NCBI GenBank assembly: GCA_963819685.1
Contig: CAWFXI010000011.1
Location: 310,001 to 374,000, forward strand
Length of the DNA: 64,000 bases
Direction of reading: 5' to 3'
Source of the DNA: CAIUGU01 sp963819685
GTDB taxonomy: Bacteria; Pseudomonadota; Gammaproteobacteria; Steroidobacterales; Steroidobacteraceae
In this document: positions 45,113 to 53,756 of the stretch, one piece after another
Position numbering within the stretch: the stretch's first letter is position 1
How the letters are laid out: every line of letters begins with the position of its first letter
Program-made: the position numbers and the translations under genes
Notes under the pieces: generated by a model
Database searches by the model: none
Told to the model about the DNA's origin: nothing
What the model saw: only the letters and a program-made list of their open reading frames with translations

Positions 45113-46422
45113 TAGGAAGCCTTCTTGAGCTCGGACCGCAATGCCGTGAGGTCGGCGTCGAGTGCCTTTTCCTGACGAGGCAGGGACAGCAGGGCCGCGA
45201 GCGCTGGAGGCACCGGCACTTCCCGTCCAATCAATGGCTCGACGATGTCATTGAACTTGGCGGGATGCGCCGTGGCCACGAGCACCCAGTGCTTACCCGG
45301 CTGTCCGGCCAGCTTCTCGCGATACACATGAGCTGCAGTCGCCGTGTGCGGGCACCAGACCTGTCCGAGCTCCACTGCATCACGGCGAATCGTGTCGCGG
45401 ATCTGCGCATCCGTCACACTGAAGGCCGTCACCTGGCCCCGCACCTCTTCGATGGCCGGGTAAAGCGAACGCAAGCGTTCCATATTGCTCGGATTGCCCA
45501 CGTCCATGGCCGACGCCAGCGTGGCGACACTTTGCCGCGGCTCCCATGCACCGGTCCGGAGGTAGTCCGTTACCGTCAGGTTTGCATTGGTAGCCAGCAC
45601 GATGTCGCCGATCGGCAGGCCAAGGTGCCGTGCCCAGATGCACGCAACCGCATTACCCAGATTGCCGGTGGGAATGACGAAGCCCGGTTTCGTGCCATGC
45701 GCACGCCATATTTCGAGGCTGGCGCGGGCGTAGTACGCCATTTGCGGCAACAGCCGGCCGATATTGATGCTGTTGGCCGAAGACAGTTCATGTGAGCGCT
45801 TGAGCGCCTCATCCTGGAAAGCTTCCTTGACGAGCCGCTGGCAGTCATCAAACGTGCCGTTCACGGCAAACGTCTGGACGTTGTCACCCCAGCACGCGAG
45901 CTGTTGTGCCTGGCGCTGTGAAACCAGCCCTTGCGGATACAACACGGCAACATTGAATCCGGATCGGCGGTGAAACGCAGCAGCGACCGCACCTCCGGTA
46001 TCCCCCGACGTTGCCACGAGAATGGTCAGCGTGCGCGCGGACCCACGCCGGATCTTCTGCATGCTGGCAGCCAGGAAGCGGGCACCGAAATCCTTGAACG
46101 CGGAGGTCGGACCGTGAAACAGCTCGAGCACGCTTGCCGGGCCCGGCGTGTGGGTCAAAGGAACGAGTGGTGCGGGAAAATTGAATGCGTCGCCCAGGAT
46201 CTGGGCCAAGTCCGCCGCCAGTGGGTCCCCTTCCAGCAGCGGCGCAAGCAGACGCTCGGCAACCGATGGCAAATCACTTGCGCCAGCGAAATCTGTGACG
46301 TCGAGGCGCGGGAACTGTTCCGGCACATACAGGCCGCCGTCAGGCGCGATGCCGCGCACGATTGCGTCACTTGACGAAGACTTCAACGCCCGGTTGCGAG
46401 TACTCACCAGTTTCATCGGCAT
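45112..46422 (-). CDS. thrC: Threonine synthase
   Basis: It converts O-phosphohomoserine to threonine with pyridoxal phosphate. The 436-residue protein has the PLP lysine in GPTSAFKDFGARFLA and the substrate loops ATSGDTGGAVAAAF and NSINIGRLLPQMAYY. MPMKLVSTRNRALKSSSSDAI is a normal start; ATG 46416 (two codons later) is an alternative. Its ATG abuts the thrB stop. Confidence 0.95.
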   Translation of the reverse strand: MPMKLVSTRNRALKSSSSDAIVRGIAPDGGLYVPEQFPRLDVTDFAGASDLPSVAERLLAPLLEGDPLAADLAQILGDAFNFPAPLVPLTHTPGPASVLELFHGPTSAFKDFGARFLAASMQKIRRGSARTLTILVATSGDTGGAVAAAFHRRSGFNVAVLYPQGLVSQRQAQQLACWGDNVQTFAVNGTFDDCQRLVKEAFQDEALKRSHELSSANSINIGRLLPQMAYYARASLEIWRAHGTKPGFVIPTGNLGNAVACIWARHLGLPIGDIVLATNANLTVTDYLRTGAWEPRQSVATLASAMDVGNPSNMERLRSLYPAIEEVRGQVTAFSVTDAQIRDTIRRDAVELGQVWCPHTATAAHVYREKLAGQPGKHWVLVATAHPAKFNDIVEPLIGREVPVPPALAALLSLPRQEKALDADLTALRSELKKAS

Positions 46423-47376
46423 CTACTCGGCAACGATGCGAGCGCCTCTCGGATCGAGCGGCGAAATCCACGCATCGGTCTTGAGGCCATGGGCTGCGAA
46501 CGCCGCCACCATGCCGTCACGAATCGCCACCGCGTCAGGCTCTTCGCACCAGGCAAAGACCGTGGGACCTGCGCCTGAGATGGAACAGCCGAGTGCGCCG
46601 CCCGACATGGCAGCCTGCTTGACCGCCTTGAAGCCTGGAATCAGCACCTGCCGTTGCGGTTCGATCACGACGTCTTCGAGCGACACGCGAATCAGGCCGA
46701 TATCACCGGTGAAACAGCCGGTCAGGAAGCCTGCGAGATTCGCGGACTGCCAGATCAGGTTGGAAAGCTCGACCGTCTTGCTCAGGATCTGCCGGGCCTC
46801 GCGAGTCGACAGCATCATGTGCGGATGGGCCAGAACGCAGCGCACCGTGGGGGGTACCGGAATCTGTTTGACGTTCGGGTTGTCGATGCCGACCGTGAGC
46901 ACCAGCCCCCCGAACAGCGACGGCGCGATATTGTCGACGTGCACCGAACCACTCGCGACCGCTTCGCCGTGCATCGCAAACTTCAGCAGCTCGAGGTTGC
47001 CCAGGGGCTTCTCAAGCAACGCATTGGCGGCAACGACTGCCGCGACCGCAGACGCAGCGGATCCGCCGAGTCCCGAACCGAGCGGAATGCCCTTCTCTAT
47101 TACCAGTTCGATACCAAACGGCAACTTGAGCGCCCTGGCCATGCTGAGCACGGCCATGCCTGCCGTGTTGCGCTCCGTCTCGAGTGGCAGGTCCTGCACA
47201 ACGCCCTTGATGGCGGTAATGCGCACGCCGGGTTGCGACGAACGGGTTGCGCGCACCCGATCGCCGATCGCCTGTACGCTGTGACCGAGGACATCGAAGC
47301 CGACGGCGACATTACCGACGCTGGCGGGTGCAAAGGCGGTAGCGTGATCCAAAGCGGTCTCTCCTGCCCCGAGCAT
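46423..47376 (-). CDS. thrB: Homoserine kinase
   Basis: A GHMP-family kinase that phosphorylates homoserine. The 317-residue protein contains FAPASVGNVAVGFDVLGHSV, the ATP loop GIPLGSGLGGSAASAVAAVV, and the third motif GALGCSISGAGPTVFAW. It overlaps thrA by one base (TGATG) and abuts thrC. Confidence 0.96.
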   Translation of the reverse strand: MLGAGETALDHATAFAPASVGNVAVGFDVLGHSVQAIGDRVRATRSSQPGVRITAIKGVVQDLPLETERNTAGMAVLSMARALKLPFGIELVIEKGIPLGSGLGGSAASAVAAVVAANALLEKPLGNLELLKFAMHGEAVASGSVHVDNIAPSLFGGLVLTVGIDNPNVKQIPVPPTVRCVLAHPHMMLSTREARQILSKTVELSNLIWQSANLAGFLTGCFTGDIGLIRVSLEDVVIEPQRQVLIPGFKAVKQAAMSGGALGCSISGAGPTVFAWCEEPDAVAIRDGMVAAFAAHGLKTDAWISPLDPRGARIVAE

Positions 47377-49850
47377 CAGAGTTTGGCTCCGAGATAGGCG
47401 CAGATCCGGAGGAGATCGGCGAATACGCCTCCCGCCGTGACTTCAGGCCCGGCGCCCGGGCCCTGCACGATCAGCGGGTTCTTGTTGTAACGACTGGTCA
47501 TGAAACGCACGACATTGTCGGTGAGCGCAATGTTGGCAAACGGGTGTGAGCGCTCGAGCTCGACCAGCCCGACCGATGCACGACCGGTGGCCGCATCGAG
47601 TGCGCCGACATAGCGCAGGACCTTCCCGCGACTCTGCGCGGCCTTCAGCCTTGCCAGCATGGGCGCATCGAACTCGGGTAACCGCTCAAGGAACTCATCG
47701 GCGCTGCAGCCAGCAAGGGCCGGCGGCACCAGGCCCTCGAGCGCGACATCGCCGAGCTCGAGCTTGAGGCCCATTTCGCGGCCGAGAATGATCAGTTTGC
47801 GGGCCACGTCGGTGCCGGACAGGTCATCGCGGGGGTCCGGTTCCGTGTAACCCTTGGCCTTGGCGTCACGCACGATCGACGAGAACGGCACGCTGCCGTC
47901 CCAGGTATTGAACAGGTAGGCGAGCGTGCCGGACAAAATGCCGTCGATCGCGCGGATCTCGTCACCGGTTTCCCGCAAGTCGCGCAGCGTCTGGATGATG
48001 GGCAAGCCCGCCCCGACCGTTGCTTCGTACAGATAGTGCGCACCGCCCTGCTTGCGGGCTGTATGCAACCGTTCGAAGTAGCCGAGGTCCGCGCTGTTGG
48101 CCCGCTTGTTCGGTGTCACGATGTGGATACCCGCTGCCAGCCAGTCCGGATAGCACTCCGCCACCTTGGGGCTGGCCGAGCAGTCGATGATGATTGCGTG
48201 CGGCAGATGGTCGGCCTTCACATGAGCGGCAAAGCGCGTGAGATCGGCAGGCTCGCTGCTCGCGGCAACCACTTCGCGCCACTTGGCTAAAGGAATCTCG
48301 GCTTCCTTGAGGACCATGTGCTTCGACGACAGGATGCCTCGCACGCGCAAGTCCAGCTTGAGATCCCGGCCCAGTCTTTGCACCTGCGATGCGAGCTGAT
48401 CAAGCAGCACGCCGCCGACTACTCCGGGCCCGATGAGGCCGATCGACACGGTATGCGGCGACAGATAGAAACTGGAGTGCACTGCCCTGAGCGCGCGCGA
48501 CGTCTGACGCCCGTCGATGACGACCGAAATATTGCGCTCGGAGGCGCCCTGGGCAATGGCCCGGACGCTGACGCCGGCCGCTCCGAGAGCACCAAATACT
48601 TTCGCCGCTGCGCCATGCGCGCCCGCCATGCCATCGCCAACCACCGCCAGGATGCTGCACCCGCGCGTGACTTCGACACTCTGGATCTGTCCCTGACGCA
48701 GTTCGCTGTCAAAGGCCTGGCGCACGACCGCTTCGGTCTGCTCCGCTTCTGCTTCCGGCACGGCAAAACAGATGGAGTGTTCGGAGCTGCCTTGGGAAAT
48801 CAGGATGACAGAGATCCCGTGATCGCGGAGCGCCCCGAACAGCCGGTGGGCCGTACCAGGCACACCGATCATGCCGGCGCCTTCAAGATTGGCGAGTGCG
48901 ACGCGGTCGATGCTCGTGATGCCTTTGACGGCCTGCGTGGCTGCAGGTTTCTCGCAGATCAGCGTGCCTGCCTTCTCGGGAGCGAACGTATTGCGAATCC
49001 AGATGGGGATGGACTTCATGACTGCGGGCGCCATGGTCTGCGGGTGCAGCACCTTGGCACCGAAGTAGGCCAACTCCATCGCCTCGTTGTACGACAGCGA
49101 ATCGATGACCGTGGCATCCGGCACGAGCCGCGGATCGGCGCTCAACACGCCATCGACGTCGGTCCAGATGTGAATTTCCTCCGCGTCGAGCAGCGCCCCG
49201 AAGATCGAACCGGAAAAATCGCTGCCGTTCCGCCCGAGTGTCGTCTGCAGTCCCTTTGCATCCCGCGCAATGAAGCCCGTGATGATCAGCGTGCCGGCAT
49301 CCGGCGGGATGACCCTGGCTGTATTGGCGCGAGACTCATCCCAGCGAACCGCAGGTCCGAGCGAGCCCCAATCCACAACGACGATATCGCGGGCATCCAC
49401 CCAGACGATGGTGCCCGGCCGCTTGCCCCGCTTCTGCAAGTAACGCACGAACAGGCGCGTCGACCAGATTTCTCCATACCCGGCCACCAGCTCCCTGACG
49501 TTGCGGGAGGCCGAGCGGATCATCCGCACGGTTTCGAGGATGCCGGCGATGTTGCGGCAATCCTGCTCCAGTTCGGCCAGATACTCGCTGCGAGCCGTCC
49601 CTTCGAGCAACGTATCCGCAATGACGACATGCCGCGTCCGGATCGCCGCAAGGCGCTCGGTAACCGCTCCATCCTGTTTCTCGGCGAGTGTGACCAGGTC
49701 CAGCAGGCCGTCCGTCACGCCCCGGCACGCCGACAGAACGACACCGAGACGAGCGTGGGGATCGCTCTCCAGAATGCGCGCAACGCGTTCCATGCACGCC
49801 GCGTCGGCGACGCTGGATCCCCCGAATTTATGTACCCGCCAGTGCTCCAC
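47376..49850 (-). CDS. thrA: Bifunctional aspartate kinase/homoserine dehydrogenase
   Basis: Catalyses steps one and three from aspartate to threonine. The 824-residue protein starts at a GTG: EHWRVHKFGGSSVADAACM opens the kinase domain (about residues 1-290) and ACT domains follow (about 305-460). The homoserine dehydrogenase part begins with GLIGPGVVGGVLLDQL near residue 475 and includes GTLAYLFNTWDG and GYTEPDPRDDLSGTDVARKL. The fused thrA/metL form and a downstream thrBC match the classical operon. The ACT regions suggest threonine feedback. Confidence 0.96.
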   Translation of the reverse strand: MEHWRVHKFGGSSVADAACMERVARILESDPHARLGVVLSACRGVTDGLLDLVTLAEKQDGAVTERLAAIRTRHVVIADTLLEGTARSEYLAELEQDCRNIAGILETVRMIRSASRNVRELVAGYGEIWSTRLFVRYLQKRGKRPGTIVWVDARDIVVVDWGSLGPAVRWDESRANTARVIPPDAGTLIITGFIARDAKGLQTTLGRNGSDFSGSIFGALLDAEEIHIWTDVDGVLSADPRLVPDATVIDSLSYNEAMELAYFGAKVLHPQTMAPAVMKSIPIWIRNTFAPEKAGTLICEKPAATQAVKGITSIDRVALANLEGAGMIGVPGTAHRLFGALRDHGISVILISQGSSEHSICFAVPEAEAEQTEAVVRQAFDSELRQGQIQSVEVTRGCSILAVVGDGMAGAHGAAAKVFGALGAAGVSVRAIAQGASERNISVVIDGRQTSRALRAVHSSFYLSPHTVSIGLIGPGVVGGVLLDQLASQVQRLGRDLKLDLRVRGILSSKHMVLKEAEIPLAKWREVVAASSEPADLTRFAAHVKADHLPHAIIIDCSASPKVAECYPDWLAAGIHIVTPNKRANSADLGYFERLHTARKQGGAHYLYEATVGAGLPIIQTLRDLRETGDEIRAIDGILSGTLAYLFNTWDGSVPFSSIVRDAKAKGYTEPDPRDDLSGTDVARKLIILGREMGLKLELGDVALEGLVPPALAGCSADEFLERLPEFDAPMLARLKAAQSRGKVLRYVGALDAATGRASVGLVELERSHPFANIALTDNVVRFMTSRYNKNPLIVQGPGAGPEVTAGGVFADLLRICAYLGAKL

Positions 49851-49897
49851 GTACTTTTGGTCTCTTGAATGGATGTGCCACCCTGAATGCGGGCGAC

Positions 49898-49926
49898 ACT
49901 GTACTTGCAGCGCACCAGAGCGGCAA
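49898..49926 (-). promoter_or_regulatory. Possible sigma-70 promoter of the thr operon
   Basis: On the minus strand TTGCCG (49926-49921) and TACAGT (49903-49898) are 17 bases apart, each matching consensus at four of six positions. The predicted start is about 40 bases before the thrA GTG. No leader peptide rich in Thr or Ile codons is visible, so threonine attenuation of the Escherichia coli type seems absent. Confidence 0.4.
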
Positions 49927-49957
49927 GCCTAAGTTGATACAAAACAACAGGAATTTT

Positions 49958-49980
49958 GCTGGTGGCAGATGCGCACCAGC
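49958..49980 (-). terminator. Stem-loop between the ExeA-FHA gene and thrA
   Basis: GCTGGTG and CACCAGC form a perfect 7-base stem around a 9-base loop, starting 14 bases past the stop of the ExeA-FHA gene. It is followed by AAAATTCC on the minus strand and not by a T run, so it could be a weak terminator or a stabilising hairpin. The call rests on position and symmetry only. Confidence 0.3.
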
Positions 49981-49993
49981 GGGCGGAGTGCGG

Positions 49994-51289
49994 TCAGGCA
50001 GGCGTCCTGCTTGCGAGGCGACCAAAGGCCAGCACGGTGCCGCCGCCCCCTTCGCCTGTGTTGCCACTGCCAGGGCGGGCGAACCAGACTGTTTGCGAAG
50101 GGTCGGGAGAGACTGGGCCGATCGCGCCAGCATTCAGGTACGTCACCCTGGCCGGTCCGATCTGCACGAGATCGCGATCGCGGAGTACATGACGCATGAC
50201 CCGCTTCGAGTTCACCAGCACGCCGTTGGTGCTGCCAAGATCGATGAGCAGATCCTGCGTGGATTCGCGCACGATGAGCGCGTGGTAGCGGCTGACGAAT
50301 ACGCTGTCGATGCGGATATCCGCCAGCTCACCCCGACCGATCAGGATACGGTTGCGCGCCAGTGGCACCTCCCGATCGGGCATACCCTGGGACGCAAGCA
50401 CCAGCACCGCAGCAATGGTTGAAGCCGGCTCCGAGCCCGCGACTGCCGGCACTGGGCCATGAGCGCGCGGCTGCAACCCGAGAATGTCAATTGCTTCCTC
50501 AAGCGCTTGCATGGTGACAACCGGACTTGTCGTGACGGCCGCACAGGCCAGCGCCTGGGTGCACAAACTGTTAACGAGCGCAGGCGCGCCGCCCGTGTAC
50601 AGATGGACCTTCGACATCAGCGTGTGGGGCATCAACTGGTCGGGATCCGCCGCACCTGCGGCCCGCAACCGGTGCGCGACGTACGCACCCACCTGGTCCT
50701 CGCTCAGTGCCGGCAACGCAAAACGTGTTGCGCCCGAACGCATCAGTTCCCCCATGCGCGGCGAATCGACAACATGACTCAGCAGCGGCTGACCGACGAG
50801 CAACAGCTTCAGAACCTTCGCGCCGTCCACCGCAATCTCCGACAGCGCCTTGATCTCGTCGAGTACCAGAGGCGGCATGGTCTGGGGATTCTCGACCACG
50901 ATGAGGCAGATACGGCCAAGGTTCAGCTGATGATTGAGAAAGCGCGTCAGCAGACGACGGCGATCCGTCCGATCCGACTCATCGAGCTCGACTCCAAACT
51001 GGCGCAACACGTCGTCGAGGAATTCGCGTGCAGTGAGATCCTGGCGATGCACTTCTGCACACAACACCCGCTCATCGAGTGCGCCCACCAGCTTGCGGAT
51101 GAGCAGCGACTTGCCGCAGCCCTCATCAGCAGTCACAACGCCAACATGCGTACGCGTCCACAGCACGGCGCCCATGAATTCAAGCGCACGCAGATACTGC
51201 TCGCCGGGAAAAAAGAACAGCTCTTCGTCATGACGTTCCGCAAAGGGCGAAGCAATCAAGCCAAAGGGTGCAACAGCAAGCGTGTTCAT
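49994..51289 (-). CDS. ExeA/GspA-like AAA ATPase fused to a C-terminal FHA domain
   Basis: A 431-residue protein with two parts. The N-terminal AAA domain of the ExeA type has PFAERHDEELFFFPGEQYLRAL, Walker A ADEGCGKS (about 54-61) and sensor region LVGQPLL. The Walker B position reads VVENPQ (about 131-136), where relatives have IDEAQ: Asp becomes Glu and the catalytic Glu becomes Asn. The C-terminal part (about 316-384) is a forkhead-associated phosphothreonine-binding domain, with IGRGELADIRI, VSRYHALI and DLGSTNGVLVN. A GT-rich tail ends the protein. ExeA relatives usually end in a peptidoglycan-binding domain and help assemble secretin; here the partner is unknown. No other secretion gene lies nearby. 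Confidence 0.82.
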   Translation of the reverse strand: MNTLAVAPFGLIASPFAERHDEELFFFPGEQYLRALEFMGAVLWTRTHVGVVTADEGCGKSLLIRKLVGALDERVLCAEVHRQDLTAREFLDDVLRQFGVELDESDRTDRRRLLTRFLNHQLNLGRICLIVVENPQTMPPLVLDEIKALSEIAVDGAKVLKLLLVGQPLLSHVVDSPRMGELMRSGATRFALPALSEDQVGAYVAHRLRAAGAADPDQLMPHTLMSKVHLYTGGAPALVNSLCTQALACAAVTTSPVVTMQALEEAIDILGLQPRAHGPVPAVAGSEPASTIAAVLVLASQGMPDREVPLARNRILIGRGELADIRIDSVFVSRYHALIVRESTQDLLIDLGSTNGVLVNSKRVMRHVLRDRDLVQIGPARVTYLNAGAIGPVSPDPSQTVWFARPGSGNTGEGGGGTVLAFGRLASRTPA

Positions 51290-51493
51290 CCGCGAATCCC
51301 CATCCACCCATTCAAAGGCAGATCAATCGGTTGCAGAGTATCGCTATCCAAGTTTGTCATAATCCGACTGTATACCAATCAAGCAGTTACGTGAACCTCT
51401 TTCTTATCCGGGACCATTCAGGATAAATAACATCACAATAGTTCATGTAACTATATGTATTTGAAACGATAGAGCGCTCGGTGAAGCGGGTTG
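51290..51493. other. AT-rich intergenic region between tRNA-Lys and the ExeA-FHA gene
   Basis: About 200 bases with visibly lower GC than the rest of the window, especially 51355-51475. I see no ORF and no clean sigma-70 promoter in it. It presumably contains the promoter of the ExeA-FHA gene and the end of the tRNA-Lys transcript. A short inverted repeat lies at 51438-51454. Confidence 0.5.
51438..51454. repeat. Inverted repeat ATAGTT-n5-AACTAT
   Basis: Six-base perfect arms around CATGT in the AT-rich gap upstream of the ExeA-FHA gene. The size and spacing suit a dimeric regulator. Short AT-rich palindromes also arise by chance in such DNA. Confidence 0.3.
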
Positions 51494-51569
51494 TGGTGGG
51501 CCGTGCAGGGCTCGAACCTGCGACCAATTCCTTAAAAGGGAACTGCTCTACCAACTGAGCTAACGGCCC
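51494..51569 (-). tRNA. tRNA-Lys (anticodon TTT)
   Basis: A 76-base tRNA on the minus strand with encoded CCA. GGGCCGT pairs with ACGGCCC, the anticodon loop CTTTTAA carries TTT at 51534-51536, and the T loop is TTCGAAC. It follows queC, continuing the Tol-Pal/queuosine block; lysine tRNAs downstream of tol-pal occur in several gammaproteobacteria. Confidence 0.97.
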
Positions 51570-51632
51570 GTGATGATTCGTGGCATCGAGAGAATCGCCA
51601 CACGCAGACAGCGGCTGGATCAGCTCCAGCGC

Positions 51633-52349
51633 TCAACTCGGGGCGCGCATGATAACCGAACCCTGATAGTGAGTGGGATCAGCGATCCCTGCAGACAGAA
51701 ATCCTTCGTGGCGCAGGTAACACGAATCACATCGTCCGCATGCCCTGCCCTCCGCATCGGCCTGGTAGCAGGAAATGGTCGACGAGAAATCGACACCGAG
51801 CGCCACACCGCGCCGGATGATGTCCGCCTTCGATAGCGCGAGCAGCGGAGTCTGGACCCTGAACTGCAAGTGACCTTCGACGCCTGCCCGCGTGGCCACA
51901 TTCGCCAGCGCTGCAAACGCTGCGATGAATGCCGGCCGGCAATCGGGGTAACCGGAATAGTCCACGGCATTGACGCCAATGAAGAGATCAGCAGCACCCA
52001 ACACTTCAGCCCAGCCCAGTGCCAGCGCCAGGAAAACCGTGTTGCGAGCGGGCACGTACGTGACCGGAATTCCAGCCGCGGCATGATGCTCAGGAACAGC
52101 CACCCGCGGATCAGTCAACGCCGAACCGCCAATTCCGCCCAGATCGATACGCATCGTCCGGTGCTCGACTGCGCCGAGCTTCCTGGCCACGCGATCGGCC
52201 GCCTCGAGCTCGACCCGGTGTCTCTGGCCATAATCGAAGCTGAGTGCGTAACACGCATAACCCGCGTCTCTTGCGATCGCAAGGACCGTTGCCGAGTCGA
52301 GTCCACCTGACAGCAGGACAACCGCACGCGGGCCCTCGCTACCGGCCAC
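51633..52349 (-). CDS. queC: 7-cyano-7-deazaguanine synthase
   Basis: It converts 7-carboxy-7-deazaguanine to preQ0 in queuosine synthesis. The protein of about 238 residues has the PP-loop VVLLSGGLDSATVLAIA and the zinc site CYQADAEGRACGRCDSC. I chose the GTG at 52349, which overlaps the queE stop by 11 bases and puts VAGSEGPRAVVLLSGG at the N-terminus. The long in-frame extension up to 52532 lies wholly inside queE and is not supported. Confidence 0.93.
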   Translation of the reverse strand: MAGSEGPRAVVLLSGGLDSATVLAIARDAGYACYALSFDYGQRHRVELEAADRVARKLGAVEHRTMRIDLGGIGGSALTDPRVAVPEHHAAAGIPVTYVPARNTVFLALALGWAEVLGAADLFIGVNAVDYSGYPDCRPAFIAAFAALANVATRAGVEGHLQFRVQTPLLALSKADIIRRGVALGVDFSSTISCYQADAEGRACGRCDSCYLRHEGFLSAGIADPTHYQGSVIMRAPS

Positions 52350-52986
52350 GTGCGTCGCCCCAGAGGTACTTGTGCAACTGAACCTGCAGGCGCACCGGCA
52401 AACGATCTTCGAGGAGCCAGTCGGCGAGCACCTGCGGAGCCAGCGTCTCATAGCCCGGGCTGAACAGGACGCTGCAACGGCCGTCGAGTGCGTGATCCCG
52501 CAGCATGCCGCGCGCCCATTCGTAGTCGGCACGATCGCAGATGACGAACTTGATCTGATCGGTGCCCGTGAGCAGCGGCAGATTCTCCAGACGATTGCGG
52601 TGCATTTCGCCGCTGCCTGGCGTCTTGAGGTCCATGACCTTGACTACGCGGGGATCCACCGGACCGATATCCAGTGCCCCACTGGTCTCGAGCGACACGG
52701 AAAAGCCCGCGTCACACAAAGCAGTCATGAGGGGTAGGGCAGCCTTCTGCGCCAGGGGTTCGCCGCCAGTCACGCACACTCGCCGTACGCCAAAGTGCGT
52801 AACCCGCTCGACGACCTCTGCGATGGTTGCCCACTCACCGCCCTGGAAGGCATACGCGGTATCACAGTATCCGCAGCGTAGCGGACAGCCCGTCAGACGG
52901 ACGAACACGGTGGGCCAGCCGACGGCGTCGGCCTCGCCCTGGATCGACAGGAACAGCTCAGTGAGCTTGAGGCGCACCGCTCCCAC
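52339..52986 (-). CDS. queE: 7-carboxy-7-deazaguanine synthase
   Basis: A radical SAM enzyme that contracts the ring of 6-carboxytetrahydropterin. The 215-residue protein starts at GTG 52986. LTELFLSIQGEADAVGWPTVFVRLTGCPLRCGYCDTAY has the CxxxCxxC cluster motif and the QueE N-terminal sequence. VCVTGGEPLAQ is the SAM-binding GGE motif. It overlaps queC. Confidence 0.95.
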   Translation of the reverse strand: MGAVRLKLTELFLSIQGEADAVGWPTVFVRLTGCPLRCGYCDTAYAFQGGEWATIAEVVERVTHFGVRRVCVTGGEPLAQKAALPLMTALCDAGFSVSLETSGALDIGPVDPRVVKVMDLKTPGSGEMHRNRLENLPLLTGTDQIKFVICDRADYEWARGMLRDHALDGRCSVLFSPGYETLAPQVLADWLLEDRLPVRLQVQLHKYLWGDARGR

Positions 52987-52997
52987 CCGCGCTGATT

Positions 52998-53756
52998 TCA
53001 GCGTCCTTCGCCGTCCATCTTTGCAAGGCGCTGCTGCGCGAGTCGTGCCGCTGTGGTATCCGGATACTTCTGCACGACCTGCCCGAGCGCCGAACGCGCC
53101 TCTTTCCAGTTCTGCAATTCATAATCGCAGTAGCCGATTTTCAACAGGGCATCCGGCAGTTTGCGGGACTCCGGATACTTGTCGACCACTAGCCGGAACG
53201 CCTTGAGTGCATCATTGAAATTGCGTTGCACGTAGTAACTCTCGCCCAGCCAGTACTGCGCATTGTCGGCCATCGAACTCGAAGGGAAACGGATGAGGAG
53301 CTGCCGGAAGCCCTCGGTGGCCTCCGCATACTTGCCATCACGCAGCAGGTCGAAGGCCGCCTGGTAGTTGGCGCGGTCATCACCACCCGGAACCGGGAGT
53401 CCGCCCCCTGCCGATTGCTGAACCGGCGCAGGTGCGCTGCTGGACTCGACCGCCAGCAGGCGCCGGCTCAAGTCATCGTAAAGCTCGCGCTGCTGTTCAC
53501 CGGCACCCTGACTGCGAAACTGCAGTTCCTCGATCTGGCCCCTGAGTGTTCTGACCTCCGTCTGTGAAGCCTCGAGGCGTTGCGACAGATCCAGCAGGCT
53601 CTGGTTGGAAAGCACACGCTCAAGGCGCAGCAGTCGACCGTCCAGTTCAGACAGCTTCTGCACCACCGGATCCTGCTCCGGCGGCAAAGTTGCGCAACCC
53701 GACAGCACGAGGCCAGCCGTCGTCAGAACAAGGCCATGCAGGAACTTGCCTGTCAT
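52998..53756 (-). CDS. cpoB: Cell division coordinator CpoB (YbgF)
   Basis: Periplasmic TolA-interacting protein that links outer-membrane constriction to peptidoglycan synthesis. The 252-residue protein has a lipoprotein-like signal, VLTTAGLVLSGCATLPP, which contains a lipobox not present in Escherichia coli YbgF. A coiled-coil stretch follows (KLSELDGRLLRLERVL onward), then C-terminal TPR repeats (QAAFDLLRDGKYAEATEGF, MADNAQYWLGESYY, LPDALLKIGYCDYEL). Its ATG overlaps the pal stop. Confidence 0.92.
   Translation of the reverse strand: MTGKFLHGLVLTTAGLVLSGCATLPPEQDPVVQKLSELDGRLLRLERVLSNQSLLDLSQRLEASQTEVRTLRGQIEELQFRSQGAGEQQRELYDDLSRRLLAVESSSAPAPVQQSAGGGLPVPGGDDRANYQAAFDLLRDGKYAEATEGFRQLLIRFPSSSMADNAQYWLGESYYVQRNFNDALKAFRLVVDKYPESRKLPDALLKIGYCDYELQNWKEARSALGQVVQKYPDTTAARLAQQRLAKMDGEGR

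Noticed and set aside
48318..49868. 516-residue open frame antisense to thrA
   Set aside because: It lies wholly within thrA, which shows all aspartokinase and dehydrogenase motifs.
49851..49993. Threonine attenuation leader peptide
   Set aside because: No short ORF rich in Thr or Ile codons lies between the proposed promoter and thrA, and the nearby stem-loop is upstream of the promoter.
52349..52532. N-terminal extension of queC
   Set aside because: The in-frame ATG at 52532 would add 61 residues inside queE with no QueC homology; the GTG at 52349 gives the normal length.
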